Source of the DNA: Coriolopsis trogii
Lineage: Eukaryota > Basidiomycota > Agaricomycetes > Polyporales > Polyporaceae
Direction: 5' to 3'
DNA: 64,000 bases
Assembly: GCA_020543525.1 (NCBI GenBank)
Contig: JAHYIO010000033.1
Span: 1,488,001 to 1,552,000 of the forward strand
In this document: positions 1 to 13,233 of the stretch, in pieces
Layout of the letters: each line of letters begins with the position of its first letter
How positions within the stretch are numbered: position 1 is the first letter of the stretch
Notes under the pieces: model-generated
What the model saw: the letters and a program-made list of their open reading frames with translations, nothing else
What the model was told of the DNA's origin: nothing
Database searches by the model: none
Program-made: the position numbers and the translations under genes

Positions 1-665
1 AACCTCGCGCTGCCACCATGTTCATTGGGACTCCCCGCACATGACTTGACATTCCTGGCGCGTCTGCCGTTGACTGAGCGAAGGGGGTCGGTATGACATC
101 GGTTCGGCGAGCCGCGGACATGTATGATGGATCTACAGCACTCTTTCATTCGTCCTCCAAGACGACAATGCGGCATGACCTGTACTTGACGCGTTCGCAC
201 AGACGCATCGCAAAGGGGTGAGCAGTCTCCATGACACAGTGTTTGGGCTTAGATGCCAGGTGCCTGTGAGTGAATGACTGCGTCTTGGGATTTCGCCCTC
301 GGCGACGAAAATGTCCTTGGATCAGGAGACATCTCCGGACGAGGAGAGTGGAGATGGTGAGATTCTCTAGAGCTTCACGCGTCGGGTGTGGTTTGTAGGA
401 AGAAAGCCTACTCGTGTACGTTCGTATTTCATAAGGATGCTTGACTCAAAGGTGTCTGGTCTGTTGTCCGCTATAGAGGATGTGATTTTGGGATAGACTC
501 ATTATTTCAATGAGTTTTATGTTATGTTACATTGTTCCTTGGAGTGTCGCGTTTGCATGTGAGGAGCTATTTAGGTCATGTGCTATCTCAGGCAATTCGC
601 GGATGCCCGTGGACTGAGACTCGGTAGTGTATCTCTTCATCCATCGCATCCTCCGCACAGCGAGC
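1..665. other. Upstream intergenic stretch
   Basis: No convincing coding exon, tRNA or repeat is visible. The short open frames here lack plausible splice structure. The right end is probably the promoter and 5' leader of the small gene at 666. Confidence 0.5.
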
Positions 666-1194
666 ATGGAAGACAAAGTGTACAGGCTCGTGACTGTGAA
701 CACGGCTCCCGAACGCGCCAAGCGACTGATTGGACGAGTCGTCGAAGACGTGAAGGAGAAGTACAGCATCGTCCATGCCGCTAACGTGGAAAGTGAGTCA
801 AACCATCTGGCACTCGCATTCATGAAGAGTGCGATATGAATCACCTTGGCTCATGCAGAGATCGAAGACGTCAAAGCAACGCTAGAGAAAGAGCAACCAG
901 ACATTTTGGCGAGTACCAATTGCTGACTCCCGATCAGAGTGTTTTGCACAACAACCGCCACAGTTTACGGCGTCCATGTGGACGTCCGAGCAGGCTCAGG
1001 TGAGCATCATAAAGACACACAAATGTTAAGGGGCTCTCATGAGGGGCGATCAATCCCAGGAAATTGTCAGGATCGCGCGCGAAACAATCCCAGGGATCAA
1101 GACCTTCAGTATTCCACAGGGCCTACAGGTCGAGAAAGGCCCTGATGCAGTCGTGGAGTACATCGAGGAGAACCTGCCGAGGATATTAGAATGA
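666..1194 (+). CDS. Small conserved protein of unknown function, 115 aa
   Basis: Four exons give one continuous frame: 666-792, 859-908, 964-999 and 1060-1194. The protein starts MEDKVYRLVTVNTAPERA and ends EYIEENLPRILE. It is small, charged and soluble-looking, with no signal peptide or membrane segment. I do not recognize a named family. The second intron (909-963, 55 nt) starts with GC (gcgagt) rather than GT; using it gives a phase-correct 36-nt exon reading FTASMWTSEQAQ, followed by a normal GT-AG intron. No GT donor nearby keeps the frame. Total exon length is 348 nt, exactly 116 codons with the stop. The structure is an inference from splice signals; the function is unknown. Confidence 0.7.
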
Positions 1195-1554
1195 GCCATA
1201 TAGCGGCGGTTTACAATGAATCTCTCACCTCGTACTCAGCTTGAGTGCCTGCATATAGGCTTGGCGTCGCCGGTCAATTACATACGTGAATGCGACCGGT
1301 GTGTCCCTACTCACATACTGACGACTATGTTCCACAATGACTGAGACACGAGGCACTTTGGCTGCGAAGATACGGAGGCTGATGCATTGCAAGAGGACAG
1401 TTCGCGCAAAGGTGTTCCGGCGTCTAGTCCTCCAGCTGCAGGACTCAGGAGATTCACATGACAGACGCGAGCGCGGTTCCTGAGCCGGGACACGGTGAGC
1501 ACGCGCATATAACTGGTCTCTGCCCCGGACGTCCGTGTCGACCCCGCATTCTTC
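1195..1554. other. Intergenic, carries promoter of carnitine acetyltransferase
   Basis: About 360 bases between two same-strand genes. No independent gene is supported. A long minus-strand frame overlaps it but is an antisense shadow of the acetyltransferase exon. Confidence 0.5.
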
Positions 1555-3883
1555 ATGTTCTCCCCCAAGCTGCCTAGGCTACCCCGCATTGCTTGGTCTG
1601 CGTCGCGCACCATGTCCTCCACACCATTCCCCACGACGCGGCCTGCGAACTGGAAGACTCTCGCGCCCCCTCCCCTCCGCGGTCCGACCTTTGCCGGGCA
1701 AGCCAGTCTGCCCCGCCTCCCAGTCCCGACCTTGTCCGAGACGATCACGAAGCTCAAAGACACGCTCAAGCCTATAGCATGGTCGGAACAGGAGTTCGCG
1801 GACGCAGTCAAGGCCGTGGACGAGTTCGCGTCAAGCCAGTATGCGCGCGAGCTCCAGGACCGCCTCCAGAAGCGTAGTGAGGAGCCAGGTCGGTTGCACT
1901 GGCTAGAGGAGTGGTGGGACGATCTCGCATACATGGGATACCGGGACTCGGTGAGCACTGCTCAAACCTCTGTTGCAGTGTAGATGGCTGATCCCCTCTG
2001 TTGTGTAGGTCGTCATTAACGTCTCATACTACTGTACGTGAAATCATTCGTACATCAGCAGAGCTAGCGAGCGTGACGAAGTATATGGATAGATGGATTC
2101 AAGGATCATCCCTCGCACCTTCTCCAAACCCCCGTTCACCGTGCCGCGTCCTTCATTCGTGCGGTCATGGCCTTCCGCGAACAGTATTACCTTGGACAGG
2201 TACCACCGGAGGCAACTAAAGAAGGCCCAATTTGCATGGACAGCTGGAGGTGCGTATATGTGCGAGACACGTTTGATGTAGTTCAATGAGGGCCGTTTTG
2301 GACATCCCAACAGATGGATGTTCGACTGTTGTCGCATCCCAGCTCCTGGGCTGGACTGGTCCGTCAGCCATGCGCGGGAAGGCGACCATGGACGGTCGGG
2401 GCACGTCGTCGTTCTCCATCGCGGACGTGTCTGGAAGCTTGAACCATGGCAAGATGGGGAACTCTCGTCGCTTGACGAGCTTCAGAGGTAAGGCTATATG
2501 CACATGTCCTGCAACTCTAGCAACTGACAATTCGTGCAGACAGATACAACATATATACGACAATACGACAAAGGAATACCCAGGCGTTGGGGTGCTCACG
2601 GCTTCCAACCGTGACATCTGGGCAAAGGTATGTCTACATCTTCACCTCTCGTATAGCAGTGACCAATAGCGATTGTCACAGGACCTCCAACACCTCGCCT
2701 CCGACCCTCACAACGCACACATCCTCTCCACCATCCACTCCTCCGCCTTTGTCCTCTGTCTCGACACCGAGTCACCCAACGGCCTCGTCGAGCACTCCCG
2801 GCTCCTATGGCATGGTGCTGTTGTGCCCCCACCCCAGTCAGGTATCCCCAACGCGCAGCCCCAGCTCGGCCTCCGGAACCGGTGGATGGACAAACCGTGC
2901 CAGTTTGTCGTCTTCCCCAACGGCAAGGCGGGCTTCGTCGGCGAGCACTCCGTCATGGACGGCACCCCGACTGCGACCATGTGCGACCGCGTGCTCGACC
3001 TGATCGCCTCCAAGGACTTTGCCGAATCCGCCGCCTCGACCAAGAGCGGCCCCGACCCCAAGCCGCTCGATTGGAATGTTTCCCCCGAGACACAGCGCGC
3101 GATCGACACCGCGACCGACGCGGCCGCTGCGCTCATCGCGACACAGAGCCTGAACGTCGTCCGCACACCGTACGGCAAGGCCGCAGTCAAGTCCTTCGGG
3201 GTCTCGCCCGACGGCTGGACGCAAATGATCATCCAGCTCGCGTACGCGCGCCTGCTCCGCGCGAAAGGCTGGAAGCGCAACGGCGGCACGTACGAGGCCG
3301 CCTCGACCCGCAAGTTCCTCAAGGGCCGCACGGAGGCGATCCGCGTCGTGTCCGCCGAGTCGGACGCGTGGGTGAAGAGCATGGACGACGCGCGCGCGAC
3401 AGCCGAGGACAAGATCGAGCTGTTCCGCAATGCGCTCAAGCGGCATGGATCGGACGCGCGTGCGGCGGGCAACGGTCGTGGCGTCGACCGCCATCTCCTC
3501 GGTACGTTCCCTGCCCATGTTAGACAGCCAGTACTGACGCGGGACGTGGGGCTCTCGCAGGCCTGAAGATGTCCGTGAAGGAGGGCGAGCAGGTCCCCGC
3601 CGTGTTCTCCGACCCGGTCGTGAAGCGCTCCAGCTACTGGGTTCTCTCCACCTCCGCGATCTACACCAAGAACTTTGGGCCGTACGGCTGGGGCGAGGTC
3701 GTTCCCGACGGCTTCGGGGTCGCCTACACCTCTGGCTTTGACGACTTCCTCCAGTTCACCGTTACGTCCCGCACGGAGATGCCGAACGACGAGTTCTGCA
3801 GGGAGCTCGAGCGTGCTGCGCAGGACATGTACGACTTGTTCGCTGCGAAGAGCAAGAGCGCGGGCGAAAAGTCGAAGTTATAG
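1555..3883 (+). CDS. CAT2: Carnitine O-acetyltransferase, mitochondrial and peroxisomal
   Basis: Choline/carnitine acyltransferase family. It transfers acetyl groups between CoA and carnitine so that acetyl units from peroxisomal beta-oxidation can reach mitochondria. About six introns join the motifs, including RDSVVINVSYYGFKDHPSH near the N terminus and FREQYYLGQ. The acyltransferase signature GEHSVMDGTPT, with the catalytic His, lies near 2950, and SSYWVLSTSAIYTKNFGPYG near 3640. The first ATG (1555) adds a basic, acid-free leader, MFSPKLPRLPRIAWSASRT, that looks like a mitochondrial presequence. A second in-frame ATG at 1612 would remove it. The last three residues are SKL, a type-1 peroxisomal signal, and the stop is at 3881-3883. 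The arrangement parallels yeast CAT2, where alternative starts produce two destinations. Identity is firm; dual targeting is inferred. Confidence 0.93.
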
Positions 3884-4427
3884 GAACAGGTAGTGAGCAA
3901 GGCAGATACCAGTTCAGTTGCGTGTGTAGAGATAAACTTACCGAGGTCTGGCCACAAAGCTGCACAACCTCAACATTGAAATATGAGCTTACCGTGGTTG
4001 GACGCATGAGGCCACACAGAAGCTCATACGCTTGAATAGGTTTTGGTTACGCTCATCGGAGAATGGGTAGGGACTCAGAGTACAAATGCAGGTTAGGATA
4101 ATATGCTCTGTACGTAGAACTTATAGGACTGGATAAGCGAAACAACAACACAGAAGTCAAGATAGAGGGGGACAGGGTACTCAGATCAATTATGGGGAGT
4201 GAGGACAAGACAGAGGATACAACGCACGAGCCAAGTCGAAGCCAGGGGAAAGCTGATAACAGACAGACAGACAGGAGGGCAACCGAACGAAGTGAGCGGG
4301 ATGGGCAAGGCGGGGGACGAAAGCAGGTGGACGTGCGGGTGAACAAAGAATAGATGGGGTAAAGAAGCAATATACAACAGGGTGGTCTCATCATTAATTA
4401 CTAGGGCTGTCTCCGTCTCCGCATGCA
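3884..4427. other. Convergent intergenic region
   Basis: This lies between the 3' ends of the acetyltransferase (+) and the Rho GEF (-). It is AT-richer than its flanks and holds a short cagacaga repeat near 4260. No gene is supported. Confidence 0.5.
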
Positions 4428-7400
4428 TCACCCCTGTATGCCCGCCGCCGCTCGCGCCGCCTGCGTCATCGTCAGTCTCATTACACGGTCGTCAGATACC
4501 ATGAGGATCTCGTCCCGCCCGACGCCAAGCGGCGCCCGAGGCATGTACGGGTTGGGGTACGGCACTTGCGCGCCAGGTGGAGGGGCACCATAGCCGTTCG
4601 AACCGATGGACATTCGCGAGGGGTCTGGCGAGCCGTACGGGTTGTATGCGCCGTAGCCTTGCGGATATGGGTTGTAATAGTTGGCCGCGGAGTTCGTGGT
4701 CGACGGCGGGGTGTCGGCAAATAGACATCGCAGGTTGTTGCCTTGGATAATCTGAGACATCGAGCCTGTCTCGACGTGGCGAATCTCCACGAAAGTTGGC
4801 TCGAACGCAAGAACATACGGGTAATGGAGCGCTGTGCTCTCGTTAGGCATGATACGACGAGCTGTGTAGTATTGACAAGGACTCACCAAAGCCAGTTGGC
4901 GAACCCTCCCAATATACCATAAACTCCTTCCGTGACCTCCAGCCCGTCTTGTTGACATAGAACGCAAATTCTAGCATCGATGTGAGACACGAACCGCCAT
5001 AACGACGGGAGAAGGTCTCACCATCATAGCACAACAAGAACTCGTTGTCGATACGGTAAATCGCCAAAGGCTTGAGGTTCTCTCTCTTGTGGACGAAGTC
5101 AAGGGAAGTGTCGGCGGGATCAAGGAGGCCCTGGGTATCCAGAGTCTCGAGATCGACGATCTCGAAGCCGTTTGTGCATCCAACGCACAACTTCGTCTTC
5201 AAGAAGTGTATCGAGCTCGACTGTAGCGGGATGTAGAACTCCTGAATACGACACGAAGGTCAGTTTGTCACGATCCTAACATACGAGAGGGGTATAAGAA
5301 CGTGCCTTGAATACGCGCAGCGTATCGTTGCCGCCCTGCAGCAGCTTCCTGAACGTCGGCTTCGCCCTTCCACGAATATGCTGTTCAATAGGCTCCAAGG
5401 TCTTGATGGTACTCGACAATGGGCTCGACTTGACAACACAGACGAGGGTCTTCCCAAGGCAGACGCCGCACTTGAAGAACGATATATGTGACGCTATCCT
5501 CTTTGCGCGCTTCAGCCCCGATAATGGATCCATAGGGTCAAGAGCATCCAGCGGGAAGGTGATGACTTGGCGCTCTGTAACACCTCCTGTCAAAACCGGT
5601 ACGAGGCAGTCCTTAGTTGTACTCACCTGATAGCACTACGAGGAGTTGGTAATCCTCGAGGACATCAACTTGCGCTACGTCTTTCAGCGCGAGAACTTTG
5701 ACGGGCTCCCGATTGCGCTCGAGCAAGTTCGAGAGGTATACTCCATCGTCGGTGCCGTAGACGACTCGCCTCCCTTGACCTACACGAGACGATGAGGACT
5801 GGCCACCAAAGCCGAAGCGATTACTTACTGTACGGAGCGGCGCAGTTTACCCTGTTGACCCCAACGAAGAAGTTCTCGCTGAGAGTGACGGTCTCAAATA
5901 CATTGCTCCGTTCGCGCATGATATCTTGCTGCTTCTGAATGTGCTCCACCCATTTTCGCTGGCTGACATACGTGCTCGCCCATAGTGTGATCTGATAATA
6001 CTTGCGGCCTAGGTGCACGAACGTCAATGAGAAGCCGCCCTTTGTGTCTTTGACGTGGATGACAGGGGCGTGTGGGGAGTTCTTCAGCAGATGCTTTTGG
6101 CGAGCGTTCAGTGGTTTCTGTACAGCGTAATCGTCGGGGGCGGAGACAAGCAAAAGCTCGAGCGGTATTGGCTATCACTCAATCAGCATGAAATCCGAAC
6201 ATATCAAACAGTCCATGACTCACCCGCCGATACACTTTGTACTGCTCAACCTTGCTCTTAGGCTTGACCATCAAGAGCGCATGGTCGAACAGGAACACCA
6301 TAAGCTCTCCACTATCGCCTTGAGCGTTACCTCGCTTCTTGAGGGCACCCTTGTAGATGAGCTCACGGCCCTCCTCCTTGAGCCGCAGATCCTGGGAGGT
6401 GACCGGTCAATATACATGAATGAAGCACAAGAGACATCGAACATACAACTTGCTCGCCGGGGCGGAACACGAGTTGCTGATCCAATTGAAGAAGGTTGAA
6501 TCGGTTCTCTGCCTTACCCGTCTCGGTGTTGACGGCCTTCAAGAACTCCCGGACGATCTCGATCGCTTTCGGGAGAGTCGTCTTATCCGGGTTGTCCTCC
6601 GGTGTATGCTTCAGAACAGCCTCGAGCAAGAGAGGATACCTCGCCAGGCGAGTGGTAGGTTTCGTCAGATAACCATTCAACTCGAGCTTTCTCGATTCTG
6701 GTCGTCGTTCCGTCTCCTACTCAATAGCATCAGCAAACGTAGGGAGACGCACAGTCCCTGCTAACGAGCGGGGCCCACCGACGGACCTCAACAAACTTGG
6801 CAAACGCAGGGTTCGAGCTCTTCTCCTTCTCAAACTCGTACTTGCCGTACAGTTGGTGGGCACCATACGATACGAATGGATGGAAGTGAGGAACAGCCTC
6901 GAGCAGGATGTCGCCAATTTGCTCAACAACAGCGTAGGATTTCTGTCGCTTGTTGAGGGCGTCGCGCAAGCGCGTGTTGACCGCGATGATATCGTGGATG
7001 TTCCAGAAGACCTGCTGGATGAAGTCCTGCCGTCGAGGCTCGGGGATGATCTCTGATTCTAGCAGAGGCTTCATCCACAACTATAAAAAGGGTCGATGTC
7101 ATTCAAACCTGCAACACGATGAGGACGAGACACGTACATCTCGTAGGTACTCCATATCGCGCACAAAGTCACGCTCGGTGTAGATGACTTCGTTGATCGC
7201 CTCTTGGCGCTTCTTCTCCGTGTCCGAGACGCTGGCAACGACTTCCGCAGGGACCGTGTGTATCCAGAGCGTGCCGGGTTCCTGTCATAACACACGAAGA
7301 TGTTTGTGCCAAAAATCAGACAGAGCAAGGTAGGGCATACCACAAGTTCGCCCAAGCTCTCGCGACTGATCTGCTTCTTCAGCTCCCGCTGTGGCTTCAT

Positions 7401-9338
7401 GTTCAGACGCGCTTGCTGCTCCAGTCGCCGTGGACACGCAATGGAGTAGCAGAGCTGGTCGCGGGTACATGTTGGTGAATAGCAGTCTGTCAACAGCGTG
7501 AACACGCCCGTCGGTAATGGCACGTCGTCAGACGAGATCGAGCCGGCCCTCGGTCGTGTCACAGGGGAAGCGGTAACCGATGGTGAAGGAGAATCCGGGC
7601 GAGACCCGTCCTTCTTCTCCGCGTCGTCTTCCGCAGACGGTGACGGGCTCTCCTTGTTGCCGGATTCGCTGCTCTCAGCCCCGCCTATCAGCGGCTGTGG
7701 CGCCTCGAGAGCTTTGAGGAGCTCCTCGTGCTCAGGAGGGATGTTAGTGAGTTCTCCGCTAACGAAGGGGCTCGGTAGCTTTGTGCGGAACTGGTACAAG
7801 TCGTGAGAGCTGTCTCGTAGTCGATGATCGTACGTGACCGCATGGAAGAACTTCTGCGCGTCCAACGCACGTCCCAGAAGCAACGCCAGATTACGATCTG
7901 TGGTCTTGATGATATAGGCGATAGTGTCCACAGCTTCGCGACCGTCAAAGGCATCCTTGTATGTGAGTCCATCCTTTACTCGGTCACCCAACGATATTCG
8001 TGCTTTGAACGCCTCGGCGACTCGGGAAAGTAGCGCCGGATACACGATAGGCGTTCTCCGAGGGCGCGTCGGGGGTGTGTCGCGTCCTGCGGGCGCGGAT
8101 GGTATAGGCGGTCGGCCAGTTCGGCCCGACTCCATTATGGCTCGGATGTGTGGGCTCATCGCAGCAGACATAGATTGCGACCGGTCATTGATACTGCGAT
8201 TTCGTTGGAACTGACCCGGGAGAGTTCGTGCGGATTCCGAGGAGCGACGCCCAGAAGGCCCGACATGGGAGTGCGGTTCATCAACAAGGGTAGAAGAGGC
8301 CGGGGATGCACTGACTCCGGCAGCGTTTGCAGTGGCCACGGCTGTGTCGAGCTGTAGGGGGTATGGACGAGATGAGGATGGGGGGAAGTGGGTCGTACCA
8401 TGGGTGAAGTCGGAGCTCCCAGCTGCAGATAGACGGGATCGCACACTATTCGGGGCGGACATACGGTTGTGTCTGCTGTATGGCAGTTCGCTCGAGTCCT
8501 CTTCCGTGCCCTGGTCGCTTGGAGGCGTAGCGTCGGCACTTCCGCCACCCTCTCCGCCATCGCTGTTTGTGAAATCGAGGCCAAGCCTGCCATCCTCGAG
8601 CTCAAAGTCCATCTTGATGCTGGGAAGGGATTCGGGAATCTTGTCGAGTACGACAGGCATTGTTTGCGCTGATTGCGGTCTTGGCCCTCGAGGACCGGCA
8701 TGCGGGGCACCGACAGGCGCTGAGGGTGCGGGCGATGGAGCGGATTCGAGGCCACTCCGTTGTTGTTGGGGATAGCTCTGCTGCTGGCCCATCGTTCCGT
8801 TATTCAGGTATACCTGGGCCTGAACCTGGTACGCCTGTGCGGGTGTGAGGCCGGTTTGAGTGAGAGGCTCGAGACTGGGGTCTGGCGGTTCTTCCGGAAG
8901 TGGTGCAATCACGCCCGGTGCGCTACCGATGGAACGAGCACGGCTTACAACAGATGGAGGGGCTAAAGAACCAGCGTACCCATATTTCTGATGTTGGAGC
9001 TGCTGGTGTTGGTAGCCTGCAGGGGGGACGGGATGGGCAGTGTGATTGGAGGAGGGGTAATATGGTTGGGTGAACGTGTTCGGAGGTGGGTACTGGATCG
9101 AAGGAGCCCTGTATGACGCTGTAGATGTCCTACGGTCAAGCTGAGTTGTGTACTCTGGATAATAAGGATATGGCTGGCCAGCAGGTTGTTGTGGATACTG
9201 CTGCTGGAAATGGGCGGGAGTTGGGGCGAGTTGTCCTGGGCCCTGGCCGTGATGGTGGGTTGCACTCGGCCGGCCGAAGATGGACTCGTAGGCAGCGTTG
9301 CGCTTGTCGGGCACGCGGGGGCCCATTGGCCGGTCCAT
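4428..9338 (-). CDS. ROM2: Rho guanine nucleotide exchange factor, Rom1/Rom2 type (DEP-DH-PH-CNH)
   Basis: Predicted activator of Rho1 in the cell-wall integrity pathway at the plasma membrane. The large first exon (7341-9338) encodes a long Ser/Pro/Gln-rich disordered region and then a DEP domain around residues 435-520, including LLSRVAEAFKARISLGDRV. Exon 2 (7138-7281) and exon 3 from 7080 begin the DH domain: EAINEVIYTERDFVRDMEYL and then NGYLTKPTTRLARYPLLLEA. A PH domain follows (RELIYKGALKKRGN, FLFDHALLMVKPK). The C-terminal CNH/citron domain runs to about 4700, with NGFEIVDLETLDTQGLLDP and FYVNKTGWRSRKEFMVYWEG. The tail is Pro/Tyr/Gly-rich. The start at 9338 (MDRPMGPRVPDKRNAAYE) is preferred; an in-frame ATG at 9473 would add a low-complexity stretch that looks like leader sequence. 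The full domain order supports the call strongly. Confidence 0.9.
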
Positions 9339-9633
9339 GGCGGCGGCGAGAGGAGTGGAAGACGAATGCGGCGACGACGAGGACCGCGAGGAGGACGTCG
9401 AAGAGGACAAGCAAGATGCAAGCGCCGGCGCGATGTCTCTCGCGCCATGACAGGCTACAACTCGTTCCGACATTCAGCAGCAACATCTGATGCGAATTCC
9501 CTGACGTCGGTGGCAGCTCCATCACGCATGATTCTCCGTGGTATACGAATACGATCCAGTTACCAGTATTACAACTCGAGATATACGACGGCCAATTAAG
9601 ATACTCTTACAACAGCACCAGCATTCGTCTCAA
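9339..9633. promoter_or_regulatory. Promoter and leader of the Rho GEF gene
   Basis: About 295 bases lie between the Sec1-like stop codon (9634) and the Rho GEF ATG (9338), both on the minus strand. The promoter and the 3' end of the upstream gene must share this space. No clear TATA box is visible. Confidence 0.4.
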
Positions 9634-12600
9634 TTAGAATCGGAGGAACCCGCGTTTCTTCTTCTTCTCCGTTTCTCCCCCCAATGACCCGCTGTTGCTG
9701 TAATTCGCGCTGTTCACGGATGTCGCTGATCCTGCATTCGACGGTGCAGGAGACGGACGCAGTGACCGCCCTTTTGGCTGTGGCGACGGTGCCGGTGCTT
9801 GTTGCTGGCGTGGGGGCGCATCTCTCGTGTAGAACTTCTGGTCGTAGATGTCCTGAGCAGACCGCATGGGCTCGTTCACCTCGGGAACACCATTAGGCAG
9901 TGCCTTCGAGCCGATTCCACCCAATTCGAGAACCATCAAGTCCCGCACGAACTCTGTGGGCGTGAGGGCATGTGTAGACCCTAAGACACAAGCGAGTGTC
10001 GTGCGTGTCCGTCAGATTCGCCCCATCTTCTCCTGGAGGTCGGAGTGGTCACGCACCGATGATTATCTCCTTGTTTAGGCTCTTCGATAGAATGTATGCC
10101 TCGCGCATCTCTGAATACGTCATACCGCCGGCGACGAAAACCAGCAATCTTTGGCGGTTATCGTTCTGCGTGCCCGCTCCCCTGGTCGCTTTATGCCAGC
10201 TCGGTTTCTGGCTGCGAAGGGATACTGCGGGCTGTATGGGTGGCGGAGCTGCCCTCAGACTCGTGGTCGCCGGCCCCGCTGAGGGGGCATCTTTGACATA
10301 TGGGAACAACGTGGGGTCCAGTTTGTTTGAGACGTGTTCCTGGAATGATCGTCAGACCCCTCACAAGTGCAGATGACAACGTCATACCTCTAGCATGGTG
10401 CGGAGCACCGGCTTGTATCGTGAGAGCTCGTATTCCTCGTCATTGGTAGGTTTCTGCTTGATCTTCTTCTTTGTATCCTTTTCCCCGGGTTGCTGTAAGA
10501 ATTGTGAGCATAGAGTACCCTGATGCAGTGAGGAGACAGGAACCCTGAGAAGCGCGGGAGAGCACCAGAGGCGGGGCATGCCGGGGCAGGTGGGCCAGAG
10601 CACATACCCTTGTAATCCGTACACCCAAGTGTACCAAGGCGTTCACAGCATCTTGCTCGTGCATTGTCAACCGCGCGTGCTGATACAACCTCCTCCGGTC
10701 TTCGTCCGAGACACCATCGCGGTGCTGGATGTAGAGCGCGATAATCCGGACCTTGTTCAGGTTGCTGCCAAAGTTCGTATCGCCGCCGTCATCACGAGAA
10801 CATATGTGATCACCACGATCGAAAGAAGGGAACGTAAGAAGCGCGTCGCTACGTCAGCGAAAGAGACTAATGGGCACGCGAACGTCATCGCACGTACACA
10901 ACATCACGGCTGTCCAGCAGCGGAACCATCTCCTCGACCAGGGTCTTGGGTGTTTTCCCCTCTGCCGTAACACCAGTGGCGCAATTCTGGTCTAGTTAGG
11001 AGATAGGCCGGGCCGAACGAAAAGAAAGTGACATACCTGCTCTACGTTGGCGACCGCAGGTAGCTTGTCGCGCTCAAAGATAGCCATACACTCCTGCGCC
11101 ATGTTCAGATGCAGAGAAAACTGAGGCATAAATGACGCATGAGCTCGACGAGTGCGCCTTCTCTTCGTGCTTATCACGCACCTTATCCCGCTGTTCCTGA
11201 TACTGCGGTAGATTCGCAAGCATATCCTTCATGTCATTCAAGTTTGCAGCTCCTTCGCTGAGGAGAGATATGACGACACGAAATCCAAGCATGAAACCAC
11301 ATGACGCACCCCTTGAAACCAGCGTTGTCCTGCAAGAACTGGTTGAAATCCGCCATAAGCTTGTCGATAGCCTCGCGCATGTGCATGTGCCGGAGCTCCG
11401 TCCACACGTTGTCGGCGTCCGAAAGAGTAGCCGCTTTATCTTCCAAGCCGGTCTGCGTTTGGAATTTGTACCTGAATGGAGGCAATTACGCCGACCTTGA
11501 GCCTCTCCAACCTCGCCTCATGCCCACACGATGTGCTCGCTCACCTATAAGTCGTCCCATCCTCTATCGGCAGTAAGTCATTCGCCATTGCCTGATACGT
11601 AAACTCATGCAGCAGCGGCGCGACTGTGTCCATGGAGCGATCGGTGATAATCAATGTCGCCCGTGGCCGTGGTGGATCGGACGGTTTCGGGAAATCTGGG
11701 TTCGCCTTCTTGTACTCGTCAAGGTTCTGCTGGACCATGAATGCCAGTACCTTTGCAACATAGTCACCCTCGGCGCTCTCGTATGCACGAGCCTCCTGAC
11801 CACGCGCCAAGTTCGTTCGCCATCGACCGCTGCCCTCTGGTGGAGGGGGAGCTCGCGTACTCGCGTGCGGTTTCAAAGGACCCAGCGGTTCGTGATGTGA
11901 AGGAGAGTAGTAGCGGATAAAGGGAAACTCGTTCAAAGTGAGACACAGGTTGGAAATCTTGAGCAATAGTGTCAGCACTAAGTGAACGAACGTGATTTAC
12001 AGGCGAAGCGAACCATCTTGCTCTGGAACCTGAGCTCTTCGTTGAGACGGTCACGCATGCTCTTGAAGAACGCGTCGCTCCGTGGCGGAGCGTAGATGTT
12101 GAAGAATGCACCGGGACTGCGTACGCTGAATGCCTGTGCCTCGACAGCTACAAGCGCAGACGGTTAGATCCCACTAGTATGGAAATCAAGGATGAGACTT
12201 ACGTACCCCAGAAATTCAGGAAGAGCTCTTGCAGGGCCTTGAGATACGGTTCAGCAGGAGACGAGGTGAGGCGTTCGAAAAGGTGTTCCGCCAGGCCTTC
12301 CGATGGACGTCAGACGACTTGTCATAGTAGTGATAGGTAGGCAATCAAGGACATAGCATATATGTGCCATACTCGCATCTCAATGCAGGGTCAGTTACGT
12401 GAAGTATACCAGTTTGTCATTCCGTCAGAGACGGGTATCATGCAGCACTTCAGAGGAGTGCTGTGAGTATCGGCACACGTCATAGCCCAGTTGCAGTGCG
12501 GGCGGCGGAATATGTGGTCCCTTCGATACATACACATGTGCAGGAGAACCATCCTGTAGTGAGCAGCATAGCTCCCCTGCTCAGCAGATCCCACAGAAAG

Positions 12601-13233
12601 GATGTCGTTGGGAAATAGTAGAAGACAGGTATGATGCCAGTGCTGCAGAGCATGTCCTCGGACCGACGAGACCAAGCAATGACGTACCGTCCACAAAGAA
12701 GAGGTGAGCAGCAGCATACTGCTTGTGTCCATTTGAGAAGTCTCGGATGATTCTTTCCACGTTCTGCGAAGTGGACATGACGATGTACATCGCCTCGAAC
12801 TGCGGCTGAGGGTCCCGGTGGGTCGTGATGTTCTCGATGACTGCAGGGTGGATGGAATGCAGATAAGACGAGCAGCAAAGCGAGAAAACATGGGAGAGAT
12901 TAAGATAGAAACGCACGACGAGCGCAAGTCAGAGTTGTATGATGCCACAAGGAGCAAGGGGGTATCTGTTGAGTGTTTGCTCACGCACGCGACAAAAGAG
13001 GCAACATACGCGTTACGTTCTCTTCCAATATGTCAAACTGCTTAAGCACCGAGTTCAGCAGGCGCTGCGAGTGCTCGTCCACGACGAGGATCTTCCATCG
13101 CCCGGGAGGCTTGACCGAGCGGATCGCCTCCAGGAATTCTATAGATCACGAGCGTTGAGTTAGGTTGCCACCTGTATCCATACGGTCGGGCAGGGCATGA
13201 CCCACTAGACTTGACGGCGTTGATGAGGGTCAT
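9634..13233 (-). CDS. SEC1: Sec1/Munc18 family protein (exocytic SNARE regulator)
   Basis: SM proteins bind syntaxin-type SNAREs and promote fusion of secretory vesicles with the plasma membrane. The first exon encodes only MTLINAVKS, ending in a split codon. The next reads KFLEAIRSVKPPGRWKILVV and then the SM-typical DEHSQRLLNSVLKQFDILEE. Later exons hold MYIVMSTSQNVERIIRDF, TLIITDRSMDTVAPLLHEF (the conserved (I/V)xDRxxDxxxPLLHEFTYQ motif) and LVFVAGGMTYSEMREAYILS near the C terminus. About a dozen short introns are present. The tail is Ser/Pro-rich and ends EKKKKRGFLRF, a basic end not typical of the core SM fold. The family is firm. The Sec1 paralog (rather than Vps45, Sly1 or Vps33) is inferred from length and motif wording. 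Confidence 0.88.

Noticed and set aside
2708..3518. Long minus-strand open frames opposite the carnitine acetyltransferase
   Set aside because: They are antisense shadows created by GC-rich third codon positions; the plus strand has the conserved family motifs.
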